Shown here: positions 8,899 through 19,000 of the stretch, piece after piece
How positions within the stretch are numbered: the first letter of the stretch is position 1
How the letters are laid out: every line of letters starts with the position of its first letter
NCBI GenBank assembly: GCA_028279405.1
Contig: JANQNU010000060.1
Coordinates: forward strand, 1 to 64,000
Length of the DNA stretch: 64,000 nucleotides
Direction of reading: 5' to 3'
From: Phycisphaerae bacterium
GTDB lineage: Bacteria > Planctomycetota > Phycisphaerae > UBA1845 > Fen-1342
Notes under the pieces: model-generated
Database searches by the model: none
Told to the model about the DNA's origin: nothing
What the model saw: the letters and a program-made list of their open reading frames with translations, nothing else
Made by a program: the position numbers and the translations under genes

Positions 8899-9195
8899 AC
8901 CCGGACTCCGCAGCCTGCATAGCACGCCCGTTTCGTTGCCCAATGATAGCGAATTCCGGTCGCCGACTCGACGATAACCGCTGACCTGACAGGAGATTGC
9001 AGCCCGGCGCACAGCGTTTGTGGAACCGGCGCTCGCAAGCACGCGAAGTCGAGGATCCGCCGAAAATCTGCAGCCTTCGCGCCCCTTTTTCGAGATCCGA
9101 CTGACGCTGGATCGTCGCTTCGACGCGCGCGGCGAACCGCGGGACTGCGAATTGGAAGAACACCTTAAATAGCAATGCCGGAAAGGAGCACGACC

Positions 9196-10674
9196 GTGTT
9201 AAGTCGACGGTTTTCGTACACGTGGGGGATCATCCTGCTCGGGCTCGCGTATTCCCCGTCTCGAGCGGAATCGATCGGAAGTGCCTTCACTTATCAAGGC
9301 CGGATCGAGGACGGTGGTGTGGGTATTACCGGACCGGCGGACTTCAGGTTCTCGCTTTGGAACGCCGAAACAGGCGGGAACGCGATCGGCACCGTCAATG
9401 CGCTGTCCAATGTCGAGGTGCAAGACGGGCTATTCAACGTGCAGTTGGATTTCAGCGCAGGCGCGTTCGATGGCGACACGCGCTGGTTGCAAATCGCCGT
9501 GCGCGCCCCGGCCGGGAGTGGGCCATTTACGACGCTCGCGCCGCGCCAGCCCGTCATCGGCACCCCGTACGCGACGCAGACGCGCGGCATCTTCGTCGCC
9601 GCCGACCTCGACGTCGGCATCGGAACCGTGGCACCAAACGCGAAACTTCACGTGTCCGCGGACACCGTGCACGCCGATCTCCACCTCCAGAACACGTACG
9701 GCGGGGTCGGCCCGCGTGCGCGGATCCTGATGAGCACACCGAACCGCCGATGGAGTATCGACAGTGACGATGGGCTCGATCTATGGACAGTGCGCGACGC
9801 CACCGCCAACGCGGACCGTCTCACGATCGACGCCAACGGCAATATTGGCATCGGGACGGTGGCACCGGACCGTCCCTTGACGATCCAGGGCGTCGCTCCG
9901 GCTGCCCAATGGTTGAGCCTGAAGGACGATCTCGGCGTTACCCAATGGCATCTGAACAATGTCGACGACGGGCTGAATTTTGTCGAGACCGGCGAAGCCG
10001 ACGGCCGGCTCTTCCTGGATGCCGGCGGAGATGTCGGTATTGGAACCACAGACCCCACCAATCCGCATGGTTTCGACCGGGTCCTCAACATACACACCAG
10101 CGGAGTCAACGCCGCCACCGTTTACTCGAGTGCCGGGACGGGCGACACCTGGTCCGCCGGCGTAACGTCTGGCGGAAACTTCGAGTTCTTTCATAGCGGG
10201 CCCGGACCGGACCTCGTGTCTGTTCCTGTGCTGAGAATCGTCGGTGGTGCCGACCTTGCGGAGCCCTTTGAAATCGGCGCCGCCGACGGGGTCGTCGCAG
10301 CGCCCGGCATGGTTGTCACCATTGACCCGGCGAAGCTCGGCGAACTGCGCGTCGCGGACCGGTCATACGACACGACGGTTGCCGGAATCATCAGCGGGGC
10401 CGGCGGCGTCAAATCCGGGCTCACGTTGCAGCAGAAAGGTAGCGTCGCGGACGGTTCCCTGCCGGTGGCGCTGACCGGTCGGGTGTGGTGCCTGGCGGAT
10501 ACCGCTGCGAGCGGGCCGATCAAACCGGGCGATCTGCTGACGTCGTCCGCCACGCCGGGCCACGCCATGAAGGCGGCGGACGCCGCGAAAGCGCAAGGGG
10601 CGATCATTGGCAAGGCGATGTCTTCGCTCGAAAACGGCCGCGGGCTCGTGCTCGTTCTGGTGAGTTTGCAGTAG
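9196..10674 (+). CDS. Secreted tail-fibre-like surface protein
   Basis: A 492-residue exported protein. The GTG at 9196 is preferred over ATG 9175 because GGAAAGGAG lies 7 bases before it and the signal peptide then begins directly (LSRRFSYTWGIILLGLAY, cleavage after SRA). The opening FTYQGRIEDGG with the FRFSLWNAETGG segment is a module frequent in planctomycete fibre proteins. Several repeats of the DVGIGTVAPNAKLHV type follow, as in phage tail fibres. The C-terminal 150 residues (DLAEPFEI, PGMVVTID, then GRVWCLAD and KPGDLLTSS) resemble the autoproteolytic C-terminal domains of fibre proteins (peptidase G2-like), but I cannot confirm the catalytic residues. It shares its architecture with the partial gene at the window start. 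Probably a surface fibre or adhesin. Confidence 0.8.
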   Translation: MLSRRFSYTWGIILLGLAYSPSRAESIGSAFTYQGRIEDGGVGITGPADFRFSLWNAETGGNAIGTVNALSNVEVQDGLFNVQLDFSAGAFDGDTRWLQIAVRAPAGSGPFTTLAPRQPVIGTPYATQTRGIFVAADLDVGIGTVAPNAKLHVSADTVHADLHLQNTYGGVGPRARILMSTPNRRWSIDSDDGLDLWTVRDATANADRLTIDANGNIGIGTVAPDRPLTIQGVAPAAQWLSLKDDLGVTQWHLNNVDDGLNFVETGEADGRLFLDAGGDVGIGTTDPTNPHGFDRVLNIHTSGVNAATVYSSAGTGDTWSAGVTSGGNFEFFHSGPGPDLVSVPVLRIVGGADLAEPFEIGAADGVVAAPGMVVTIDPAKLGELRVADRSYDTTVAGIISGAGGVKSGLTLQQKGSVADGSLPVALTGRVWCLADTAASGPIKPGDLLTSSATPGHAMKAADAAKAQGAIIGKAMSSLENGRGLVLVLVSLQ

Positions 10675-10719
10675 CCGAGCGGCGACGCTGCGCCCCCGAA
10701 CGCCTCAAGGAGAATAGCG

Positions 10720-11991
10720 ATGAAACGAAACAGAACAGGAACGGCGCTGACAGGCTGTCTGCTGACCGTCATGCTGTCGCTGCACGGCAAGGCCAATGCG
10801 CAATATGACGTAACGCCGCGCGGCTCATTCTCGCCGCCGCTCCGCGTTACCTGTCAGCCAGATCCTAAAGGATTCCCGGCGCCGTACATGCTCGTCAAGG
10901 CTGCCATCGTAGCGATGGCTGGCGACAACATCTCCCTTGCGCCCGGCGACTACAAGGAAACCGGCCTATTCAGAACCCGCTCGACGCTCCGCGCCCCCGA
11001 TGGCCCGGCCGTGATCGGCCGCGTGGCAGCCTTATCGACCACGACGTTGCGTCTCGCTACCCTCAATACTCACCTCGCGGGCGACGAGGGCGCTTTTTTC
11101 GGTTACTGGAACGATAGCCTCCGCGCGGTAGACATTGCCGACATTTGCGCAGACTGGGAGTGGGATTTCGTCGGATTCTCGGAAATCTGGGACGAGGATT
11201 ACTTCTGCAACGGTTGTTGCGAAGACTGTGACGGCGATAGTAGCGTGATCGCCCCCATTCTTTCGCGCGCTGGATATCCCCATGGAAGGGTTGGCGACCG
11301 TAACAATCTCGATTTTCAGCACTCCGGATTGGCGGTAATGAGCCGGCATCCGATTCTCGGGTTTCAACAGTACGATTTTTCAGATTGTCCGGAGAATCCC
11401 TGCGACGGGTTCGACTGTCTTGCGAACAAGGGCTTCGTCTGGGCAACGATTCGCAAAGGCGGCTTCGATATCCATATTATCAACACGCATATGCAGGCGG
11501 ACACCGGGAGTTCTGAAAACGTGCAAACGCGACACGAGCAGATGTCGTGTATTCGCGCGCGCGTGGTGTCTCATATGCAATCAAATCCCGATGATGTGTA
11601 CTTCATCCTGGGCGACCTCAACGTTCCCGGCGACTCTTCATGCGAGTATTACGTGGAGATGTCTGGTCAATTCGGACAATTCTTCAACGACGGTGCACCG
11701 AACACGGTGGGATTCGAGCCATGGCAACAATACACGAACAGCCGCGGCAACCCTCTTGCGCTGTGCTTCGATTGCTCGACAGGTGACAACCGCTTCGATT
11801 ACATCCTGTACACGCCGCAGTCTTTGAACGGAAGCGTCACCATCGTGCCGAGTTATACAACGGCCCTCAGGTTCCAGGGACCGGACCTCACGGGCAATTG
11901 CGGTGATTGCCCTGATGGGCGATTGACGACGGACGAGAAATCGGATCATTGGGGCGTGATCGGCGAATACAAGATCTATCGCGGCGGTTGA
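10720..11991 (+). CDS. Secreted endonuclease/exonuclease/phosphatase-fold hydrolase
   Basis: A 423-residue protein. AAGGAG lies 7 bases before the ATG, and a signal peptide of about 27 residues ends at ANA. Residues 40-100 look like the first coil of a beta-helix protein (LAPGDYKETG). From about 110 to the end lies an EEP (DNase I/sphingomyelinase) fold: LNTHLA (N116), FSEIWDED (metal-binding E155), HSGLAVMSRHPI, INTHMQAD (H257), LGDLNV (D299, N301) and SDHWGV (D409, H410). All key metal and acid/base residues are present. The arrangement resembles bacterial neutral sphingomyelinases more than DNases, and the cysteine pairs (FCNGCCEDC) suit an exported protein. The substrate may be a phosphodiester in lipid or nucleic acid; this cannot be decided from sequence alone. 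It follows the fibre gene by 45 bases and may be cotranscribed. Confidence 0.85.
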   Translation: MKRNRTGTALTGCLLTVMLSLHGKANAQYDVTPRGSFSPPLRVTCQPDPKGFPAPYMLVKAAIVAMAGDNISLAPGDYKETGLFRTRSTLRAPDGPAVIGRVAALSTTTLRLATLNTHLAGDEGAFFGYWNDSLRAVDIADICADWEWDFVGFSEIWDEDYFCNGCCEDCDGDSSVIAPILSRAGYPHGRVGDRNNLDFQHSGLAVMSRHPILGFQQYDFSDCPENPCDGFDCLANKGFVWATIRKGGFDIHIINTHMQADTGSSENVQTRHEQMSCIRARVVSHMQSNPDDVYFILGDLNVPGDSSCEYYVEMSGQFGQFFNDGAPNTVGFEPWQQYTNSRGNPLALCFDCSTGDNRFDYILYTPQSLNGSVTIVPSYTTALRFQGPDLTGNCGDCPDGRLTTDEKSDHWGVIGEYKIYRGG

Positions 11992-11992
11992 C

Positions 11993-12021
11993 AGACTCGT
12001 AGTGGCATCACTGAGGAGTCT
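11993..12021 (+). terminator. Imperfect hairpin after the EEP hydrolase gene
   Basis: AGACTC pairs with GAGTCT and inner AGTG pairs with CACT around a GCAT loop, directly after the stop. It lacks a clear T-run and may serve both converging transcripts. Confidence 0.35.
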
Positions 12022-12039
12022 TGGCTAACTAACGACTTG

Positions 12040-12522
12040 TCACGGATCGCGAGTCCTCGTTTTTTGCGCCAACAATCGTGCGTAGGCCTTGCATTCATAA
12101 TAACGTGCAAGCGGGCGCCAAATCTTCAAGCTGGACGTGGCGGGGTCGAGTTCTTCGTCACTTTCCGGCGCGTGACAGAAGGTCGCGACGTTCAAGAAGG
12201 GTGCCAACCACACACCGGCTTCGTCGGCAGCCTGGACCGCGTCAACGGCCTTCGAAAGGGCGCTGCGCGCTTCAGGCCTTCGGCCGAGTTGGGTCAGCGC
12301 GCGAGCGCGCAGTAGATGCGCCTCGGCACACAACGGCTCACCACGATTCGCTGATTCGGTTGCCGTCATGGTGTCACGCAGCGCTTGAAGGGGGTCGCCC
12401 AGCAGGAGCCTACAGCGCGCAACATCGTTGTTGGCGCGAACATTGCACGGGTGCTACGTGCTCCATTGTCGCGCCCGGAAGCCCCGGACCCGCTCCAGCA
12501 AAGGCAGCACGCCGCCTATCGA
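12040..12522 (-). pseudogene. Decayed TPR tail in frame with the upstream kinase
   Basis: Directly after the TGA of the kinase at 12525-12523 the same reading frame continues for 160 codons, interrupted only by TAG at 12456-12454. The reading includes ANNDVARCRLLLGDPLQALR and LLRARALTQLGRRPEARSAL, clear TPR-type helices, and ends at 12040. The longest intact part (start 12369) would be 109 residues without a convincing ribosome site. It is best read as the degraded 3' end of a longer TPR kinase, or the remains of a second TPR gene. Confidence 0.6.
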
Positions 12523-15500
12523 TCAGGATCGCTCCTGCCAAGCTCTCAACTTCTTGTCGAATCCGGCGCTGGGATCTGACTTGTGCCATGATTCATAACA
12601 GCGAATGATCCGATCATTCATTGTCTGGAGCAATTGCGTTCCGCGTTCGCTCTCTGCGAATGGGTGATGCTGCAGATTCTCGATCGCCTTGACCATGAGT
12701 TCTTCCGCTTCGGCGTAGCGGCGCGAGTCGGCAGCAATCGCTTCGCCCAGTTCGCTCTGCGTTGCCAGGATTTGCCACGCGCCAGGCGTCAATGTCTCTC
12801 GAATTCTCAGGGACTCTCGTAGCAAAGGTTCGGCCTCTGCCCCGCGACCTTGCCGATTGAGGTTGATTCCAAGGTCATCCATCGCCCTGACGCTATTGAT
12901 GCCGTCTTTTTGTTTCAGTTGTCGCATGGCCTTGAGGACGGCGCGACGGAACGGCTCTGCTTCCTTCCTTTTTCCTTGCAGTTCGAGATTCTTGGCAAGC
13001 TCTCTCGTAGCAGTGATCGTTTTTGGGTGATGCTCCCCAAATATCTGTCGCGCTCCGGCGACAGCTTCTTTGTAGTACTTGATTGCCTCGTCACGTTCGC
13101 CGTAACTCGCGTGCAACTTTGCTACGTGGTAAATCGCCCTTAGCGTGTCGGAATCCAGGTCGCCACGACCGCGTCGACGAATCGACAAGGCCTCCAGATA
13201 GAGCGTCTTCGACTCCTCACCTCGGTTGGTTTTGCGTAGCAGTGCCCCGAGGTTCTCCAGATACGTGATTGTTTCGGCATGCTCAGCGCCGAATACCTCT
13301 TTTGTCAGCTCCAGCGAAGCCCGAAACAGCGGCTCGGCTTCGTCGAATCGCTCCATGCGATAGAGGACGCCGGCCAGGTTGTTCATGCAACTGATCGTCT
13401 TGGGGTGCTTTGAGCCGCGGAGCCGCCGTGCCGACTCCAGGGCCCGACGATACAACGACTCTGCTTCTTCCAGGTCACCTTCGGCCCGAAACATCGCCGC
13501 AACGTAGTCCATCGCGACCAGTGTGTTCGGATGGTCTTCGCCGAGCACACGCCGTCTAGCTTCGTAATTTTCGACCAGAATCGGCTTCGCCGCTTTGAGG
13601 TCGCCCTTTTGCAGTAGCGCGATACCGAGGTTGCCGATATTGGCAAGCAGATCTTCATCGTCCGAGTCTAATGTTCGTTTCTGAATCTCGAGTGTTTTTC
13701 GAAACAGCGAAATTGCTTCGTCGATTCGCCTTTCCTTGAATAGCAATGCGGCGAGACTGTTGCTCCAGGAGAGCACGCCCGGGTGCTCCGGCCCAAGTAC
13801 CCGTGTGGCTGTGTCGAGAACGTCTCGGAGCGTCGCCTCGGCTTCGTCGAGCTTGCCCATTGCGACAAACAAGCCGCCGAGCGCGGCTCCGGCCCTCAAC
13901 GTGTCGATATGTTCCTCGCCAAGTGTCGAACGACGAATCTCAAGCGATCTTCGAAAGGGCTCCTCGGCTCTTTCGAAGAGCCCGAACGTTTGCAGAGTAG
14001 TGGCGGCCGTCGCTAGCAGCCTCGTTTGCAGTTGCGGCTGATCCGAGAATTCCTCGTCAATTGCCTGAATCGATGGCTCCAAGATGTCTTTCTCGATAAC
14101 GCCGAGCGCGACATCCGTGAAGTTGATCTGCGATAGTCGTTCGGCGAGCTGCCGGCGTTTCTCTTGAGGCACCGCATCGAGGATCGCCGCCTTCAGGTTT
14201 GCGCCCATCCGGGGTACGTCAACGCCTTCCAATTGTGTGGCCTGAAATCGGGCGGCCTGATCCGCATCGTCGCGTGATTCGTCCGCTGCTGCCCGAGCGG
14301 CGTCCGCTGCTTTGCGGGCTGCGATCGCCGTATTTTTCTCTTTTTCGGCTTCGCCGCGTGCCCGATTGCTTTCAATCAGGCCATAGCTTGTTCCGATCAA
14401 CGCGATGATCAGCATGACAAATGCCGCCGCCAGACCGAAAACAAGCCCCTTGTTTCGCGCCGCGAACTTGTTGATCTGGTAAAAGGTGCTGGCAGGGCGG
14501 GCGTCGATGGGTTGATGATTCCGATAGCGGCGAATGTCCGCGGCGAATTCGGCCGCGGTGGCGTAGCGGCGCTCCCGGTCCTTGTCCATCGCCTTGGCGA
14601 CGATGGTGGCAATGTCCCCTCGGAGGTTGCGATCAACCTGTCCGAGCGGTGTCGGTTCGTCTTCGCCGATCACGCGTGCCGCTTCCGCCATGGCGAGACC
14701 TGTCAGGTCCAGCGGACGTTTGCCGGAAAGCAGCTCGTAGAGCATGACTCCCAGCGCGTAGACGTCGCAGCGCGTGTCCACCTCCGTGGGATTTCCGCGC
14801 GCCTGCTCCGGGCTCATGTACGCGAGCGTCCCCACGAGTTGGCCGACTTCGGTCTGGACCGTCACCGTTTGCAAATCCGCGTCGGTCACCCGCGCAATGC
14901 CGAAGTCGAGTACCTTGGGTTGGCCGATACCGTCGCTTCGCCCGCTACCCGTCGAATGTGTATCCGCCGCATTCGTGCGCGTACCATCGTCTGGAGTCTG
15001 CACGAGAACGTTGCTTGGTTTAATGTCGCGATGAATGACGCCTTTTTGATGAGCGTGTTGTACAGCGTCGCAAACCCGCGCGACGAGCTCCAGAGTCTCG
15101 TTCACGCCGAGAGCGTGACGGTCGACGAACTTGTCGATCGGTTCGCCATCGATGTACTCCATGGCGAAGAAGGGCTGGCGATCGTGTTGCAATTCCGCCC
15201 AGCCCGCTTCGTGGATTTGGGCGATTCCGGGATGCTGCAACTGTCCCAGCACATGGGCTTCATGTTGAAATCGACGAAGGAGTTCACGGCTGATCAGTCC
15301 GGGTCGTAACACTTTCAACGCGACACGTCGCTTCGGCGAATCCTGTACGGCTTCGAAAATAACGCCCATGCCACCGTGCCCGATCCGGCGCCGTATACGA
15401 TACGTTCCAATTATCTCTGGTACCGGCGCCTCCCCGTCGTCTGCACAGAGCGCTTCGGCGGCCATCATCTCGAGACCACGGCCCGGCTCTGAAACGTCGA

Positions 15501-15666
15501 TAAACGCGTCGCTGGATTCATCCTTCCGCAATAAGGCCTTCACTTCTTCGCGGATCTCGCGGTCAGGGCAATGCGCGGTTAGAAACGGTGCGCGCTCATT
15601 ATGGGGCAGGTCGCAGGCCCGATCGAAAAGTGTAAGCACGAGTCTGTGCCGTTCCGCAGGATTCAT
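12523..15666 (-). CDS. Membrane Ser/Thr protein kinase with long TPR array
   Basis: A 1047-residue protein and a paralogue of the 803-residue kinases at both ends of the window (shared NPxERHRLVLTLFD opening). Kinase domain: IGHGGMG 95-101, lysine 118, HRD 212-214 (followed by IKPSN), DFG 254-256, with the same Ser/Thr/Gly-rich insert before DFG. A membrane helix near 415-435 is followed by a basic/acidic coiled coil and then at least ten TPR units (ALGEEHIDT, VLGPEHPGV, VLGEDHPNT, RGSKHPKT, FGAEHAET and FGEHHPKT mark the repeat joints, as in kinesin-light-chain type TPRs). The ATG overlaps the stop of a truncated sigma fragment (ATGA) and lacks a good ribosome site, a sign that it was once translated by coupling. 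The frame after its stop still shows TPR sequence. Confidence 0.92.
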   Translation of the reverse strand: MNPAERHRLVLTLFDRACDLPHNERAPFLTAHCPDREIREEVKALLRKDESSDAFIDVSEPGRGLEMMAAEALCADDGEAPVPEIIGTYRIRRRIGHGGMGVIFEAVQDSPKRRVALKVLRPGLISRELLRRFQHEAHVLGQLQHPGIAQIHEAGWAELQHDRQPFFAMEYIDGEPIDKFVDRHALGVNETLELVARVCDAVQHAHQKGVIHRDIKPSNVLVQTPDDGTRTNAADTHSTGSGRSDGIGQPKVLDFGIARVTDADLQTVTVQTEVGQLVGTLAYMSPEQARGNPTEVDTRCDVYALGVMLYELLSGKRPLDLTGLAMAEAARVIGEDEPTPLGQVDRNLRGDIATIVAKAMDKDRERRYATAAEFAADIRRYRNHQPIDARPASTFYQINKFAARNKGLVFGLAAAFVMLIIALIGTSYGLIESNRARGEAEKEKNTAIAARKAADAARAAADESRDDADQAARFQATQLEGVDVPRMGANLKAAILDAVPQEKRRQLAERLSQINFTDVALGVIEKDILEPSIQAIDEEFSDQPQLQTRLLATAATTLQTFGLFERAEEPFRRSLEIRRSTLGEEHIDTLRAGAALGGLFVAMGKLDEAEATLRDVLDTATRVLGPEHPGVLSWSNSLAALLFKERRIDEAISLFRKTLEIQKRTLDSDDEDLLANIGNLGIALLQKGDLKAAKPILVENYEARRRVLGEDHPNTLVAMDYVAAMFRAEGDLEEAESLYRRALESARRLRGSKHPKTISCMNNLAGVLYRMERFDEAEPLFRASLELTKEVFGAEHAETITYLENLGALLRKTNRGEESKTLYLEALSIRRRGRGDLDSDTLRAIYHVAKLHASYGERDEAIKYYKEAVAGARQIFGEHHPKTITATRELAKNLELQGKRKEAEPFRRAVLKAMRQLKQKDGINSVRAMDDLGINLNRQGRGAEAEPLLRESLRIRETLTPGAWQILATQSELGEAIAADSRRYAEAEELMVKAIENLQHHPFAESERGTQLLQTMNDRIIRCYESWHKSDPSAGFDKKLRAWQERS

Positions 15667-15830
15667 CGCGGTTCACCATCGCGCAGCGCGCGGGGCAGCC
15701 ATGCCCGCACGCGGCGCCATTCCATTTCTATGGTTGACAGAGAGACTTTTAGCACTCCCACAATCTCCTTGAGCGCCCAAACCGTCGAGAATCGCAGCTT
15801 AATGATTCTAGCCCAACAAGCATCCAAGAT
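15663..15830 (-). pseudogene. Truncated ECF sigma factor, region 4 only
   Basis: Upstream of and overlapping the kinase start (ATGA), the minus strand reads about 53 codons matching the C-terminus of this sigma family: IIKLRFSTVWALKEIVGVLK, then SLSTIEMEWRRVRAWLPRAL. This corresponds to the region 4 helix-turn-helix (compare IVELRFFGGMTVAEAANVLE in the intact gene at 8329-8898). No region 2 sequence is found further upstream and the frame has no plausible start. It occupies the place that an intact sigma gene takes in the other pairs. Confidence 0.7.
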
Positions 15831-15954
15831 AGCCAAGCACGTCGGCGTTTTGTCGACGCAAGAGACTCGATCCCTATTCGATGGACAGCGGTATCACGGC
15901 GGTAGTCTGGGCTCGTTCATCCAGGGCCGTACGGGCACTCGCACGGCGCTTGGC

Positions 15955-16000
15955 GTGATTGATCGCCCCTCGCGCACCTGTGCAAGGGGCGATCAATCAC
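15955..16000. repeat. Perfect 16-bp inverted repeat
   Basis: GTGATTGATCGCCCCT (15955-15970) and its exact reverse complement (15985-16000) flank a 14-base spacer. It lies 85 bases beyond the stop of the giant minus-strand gene and upstream of the sigma fossil. No T-run follows on either strand. It may end the ten-gene operon transcript or be a protein binding site. Confidence 0.6.
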
Positions 16001-16084
16001 CTTTGACGACCAAGCCGCTGACGTGCGCGTCAAGCCGTAGCGTTTCCGGACCGTTTCACAGTGCCGTCGCTTCGGCGCGAATCC

Positions 16085-19000
16085 TTATTGAGGTTTCGCG
16101 TGACAGGTCTGGGCAGCGCCGGCGCCCGCCCATCGTTTGACAACCGAGTTGAGTTCTTCCTGATCGGTATCGGATCCGGGCCCGAAGTACGCGTACTCCA
16201 ACGCGTGAATGTCTGCTTCCAAGGCATCGAGTTCACGCGCGGTCAGTTGCCCGTCGAGCTGCTCGTACCAGCGCCGAAGGGCGGTCACCACGCTGAGCGG
16301 CGTAAGGCGCGCCGGTGGCGTGAGGGGAGAGGCGAGGTTCGTGATAGGGCGCTTGCGCCGTCGAGCCCAAATCAACAGGAAAAGAACAAACGTGGCTACG
16401 ATCGCGCTGCCGGCAGCGACGTACGGCAACCGGCGGTGGCGTTGAAATCCCAAGTCGATCCATTCTCCGCTGATCGGAGCGATGTCCAAGGTGGCGTAGT
16501 GCTTCGATACCAACGTCGCTGGAGTTTCCGCGCCGAGACGTGGAAGTCGGAACCGGCCGGAACTGGCACTGCCGTCGGGTTGGTACGTAACGGTCCAGGA
16601 TCGCTCCACCACCGGGCGGACAATCCCATTGGCGTCGGGTTCCGGGTAACCCGACGAATCCGCCATGTCGCTCGACCGAGAGGGGGCCACGTCGAAGCCG
16701 TTCAGGATCAAGGTCGGCGCCGGCTCGATCCCATTCGGGCCCGCCGAGTAGCCCGGCAATGCACCTTCTATGCCGTCGAGCAAGTGGGCGAGCCCGGGAA
16801 CGCTGCCGCGCCCGCGCGCGGTGACCTCGAGGCGCACGGACCGATCGGTCGTCTGGGCCAGCGCATCACGTCCATCCACAACTTGCGTGATCAACAGCTC
16901 GTCGCACGGTCGCTCGGCAGGACCTTCACCCACCGCGATTTGCGGCGTATTCGACGACGTCACGACGTTCACATATCCGCGCCCTTCGTAAAACTGCATC
17001 TCCATCGTGATTTGCGGCAACCGATCCACGCTTGCGTCCTTCGGCGTTACGATCACATAGGCCAACGGCTTTTCGAGCCATTCGTCCTGCCCATCTTCGA
17101 GTACTCCCCACGGAGGGAACTCCGGATGATAAAAACCGATAACACAATGATCGAAACTCTTGCTGAACGCGGTTTCGATCGTACGCTCGAGCAGGTCGCG
17201 ATAGTTGATCTCACGTCCCGGAGCGATGGCGACATTGTTCCGCAGGTACTTCGAAAATCCCTCAGTCTCGCGGTCCACGGCGCTGGTGAACCGGACGGAC
17301 ACCGCCACGCCGAAGGGCACGCCAGCCCGGATCTCGGAGGGTCCGTCGATTGTCAGGCGGAGCTTGACCTCATCGTTCATCAGTTCGCGATAGAGCTGGT
17401 GACGTGCGCGAATCGGCGCGCCCGCCGGATGGTCGCCAACAATGCGTATGGCGGCATTTACGAAGCGTGGCTTGCCTTCCGGGGGAACGTTAGTGATGGC
17501 TTCATTGACCGCTTCCGCGAATTCCGCAATGTGGCGGTAGGACGCGTCGGGCGGCAGGCGGTGTAACGCCGCCGCGATGTGGTCGAACTGATTGTCTTGC
17601 AGCGTACCGGCGAGTGGCAGGACGTCCGCGGTCAGCCGCGATACGTCAGCCGCACCCATCGCCGTCTTGAACCATGCAACGAACAGGTCGGACGTCTCCT
17701 GTTGGGAGCCGCTCGCCAGCGCCTTGGCGTAGCTTGCAGCCGCGCGTTCAAAGACCGCGTATGCATCCCGGAGTTGCGCCAGCCGCTCGGCCTCGTCCAC
17801 GACGTCGGTCTTCGTGCGAAATGACAGCCAGCGAAGAGCGAGAGTGGCCTTGAGCTGATCGGTTTCCCAGTCGTCCGGGGCAGCGCGCTGCGCGCGGTCC
17901 GCGAGCTGGTTTGCCGTTTCCATTCCACGGTCGACGACGCGCACGATGACCGCATTCGGGCGCTGCGGCGGGGCTGGTTGGCCGGGCGTGTTCGTGCTCG
18001 ACGCCTGGCTTCGGCCGCGCCAATATCCGTCCACGGCGGCGCTCACGGCTTCGGCAAGATGACGCGCGGTGTCCGCGGGAAGCTGATCGATCGGACCGAA
18101 GACGCGTTCGATGTCGGCGAGTTGAAACGCTTCGGAAGGATTATGGCAGACCGTGAAAACGTCGCCGATACTGGGGAGATGCCGGGAATCGACACCGAGC
18201 GGTTCGAGGATTTCGAGCACTTCGCGGAGCTCGTCGAGGTTGCGCCGTTGCAAGCCGCGCGTGACCGGAGGCAGCATGGAGCGCTGGTACGCCATGTTAC
18301 TTCCAGGGGATTGGGTCCAGATCTTCGGTTCGCCGACGCGCCCGAGCCATGCCGCCCAGCGCTTGAGGAACCGCTCGGCAAGCACTTGGGCCTGTGCCGG
18401 ATCCGGAGTTCGATCAACAGCGTCCTCGAGCAGCACAACGGCGCGGCTGATGTCGCCGACGCCGGCAGCCAGCTCGATGCTCGCGCCGCTGATGCGCACG
18501 GCCAAGCTCGGATTGAGCGCATCGAGCCAGGCGGGGCTGGGGACGGCGCGCAGCAGCAGGGCCCGATCCACGCGGGACACACGCTTATTGGAGGCGTTCT
18601 CCAGCTCCTGCGCAATAGCCGTTGTGAGCATCCGTAGCGGAATGCGCAGTGACTCGCGCTCGGCAGGATCGCTCCCGAGCAGGATGTCGACGGCTTCTTT
18701 CAGCGTTACGAGTCGGCGGATGCGTTCCGCACGCTGGATGTTCGCGTTGCCGAGCGCAACCGCGTTGAGCGTAATCTTCTCAATCACCAACGGGCCCAGC
18801 GTCTCACTTGCGAACACTTCTCGTAGCCAGGGCTCGATCATGGGCCGTGGCAGTTGCTCCATGAGCCGAATCGCGCGCTCCATCGCATCCGTGCGGTCGT
18901 CCGGCGAGACCTTTGGGTGCACGGCTGCCTCGCACAAGAGCGCCCACGCCCGAGCCCGGTGTTGGTTGGTCTCGTCCCCTTGACGCAGGTGATTCGCAAG

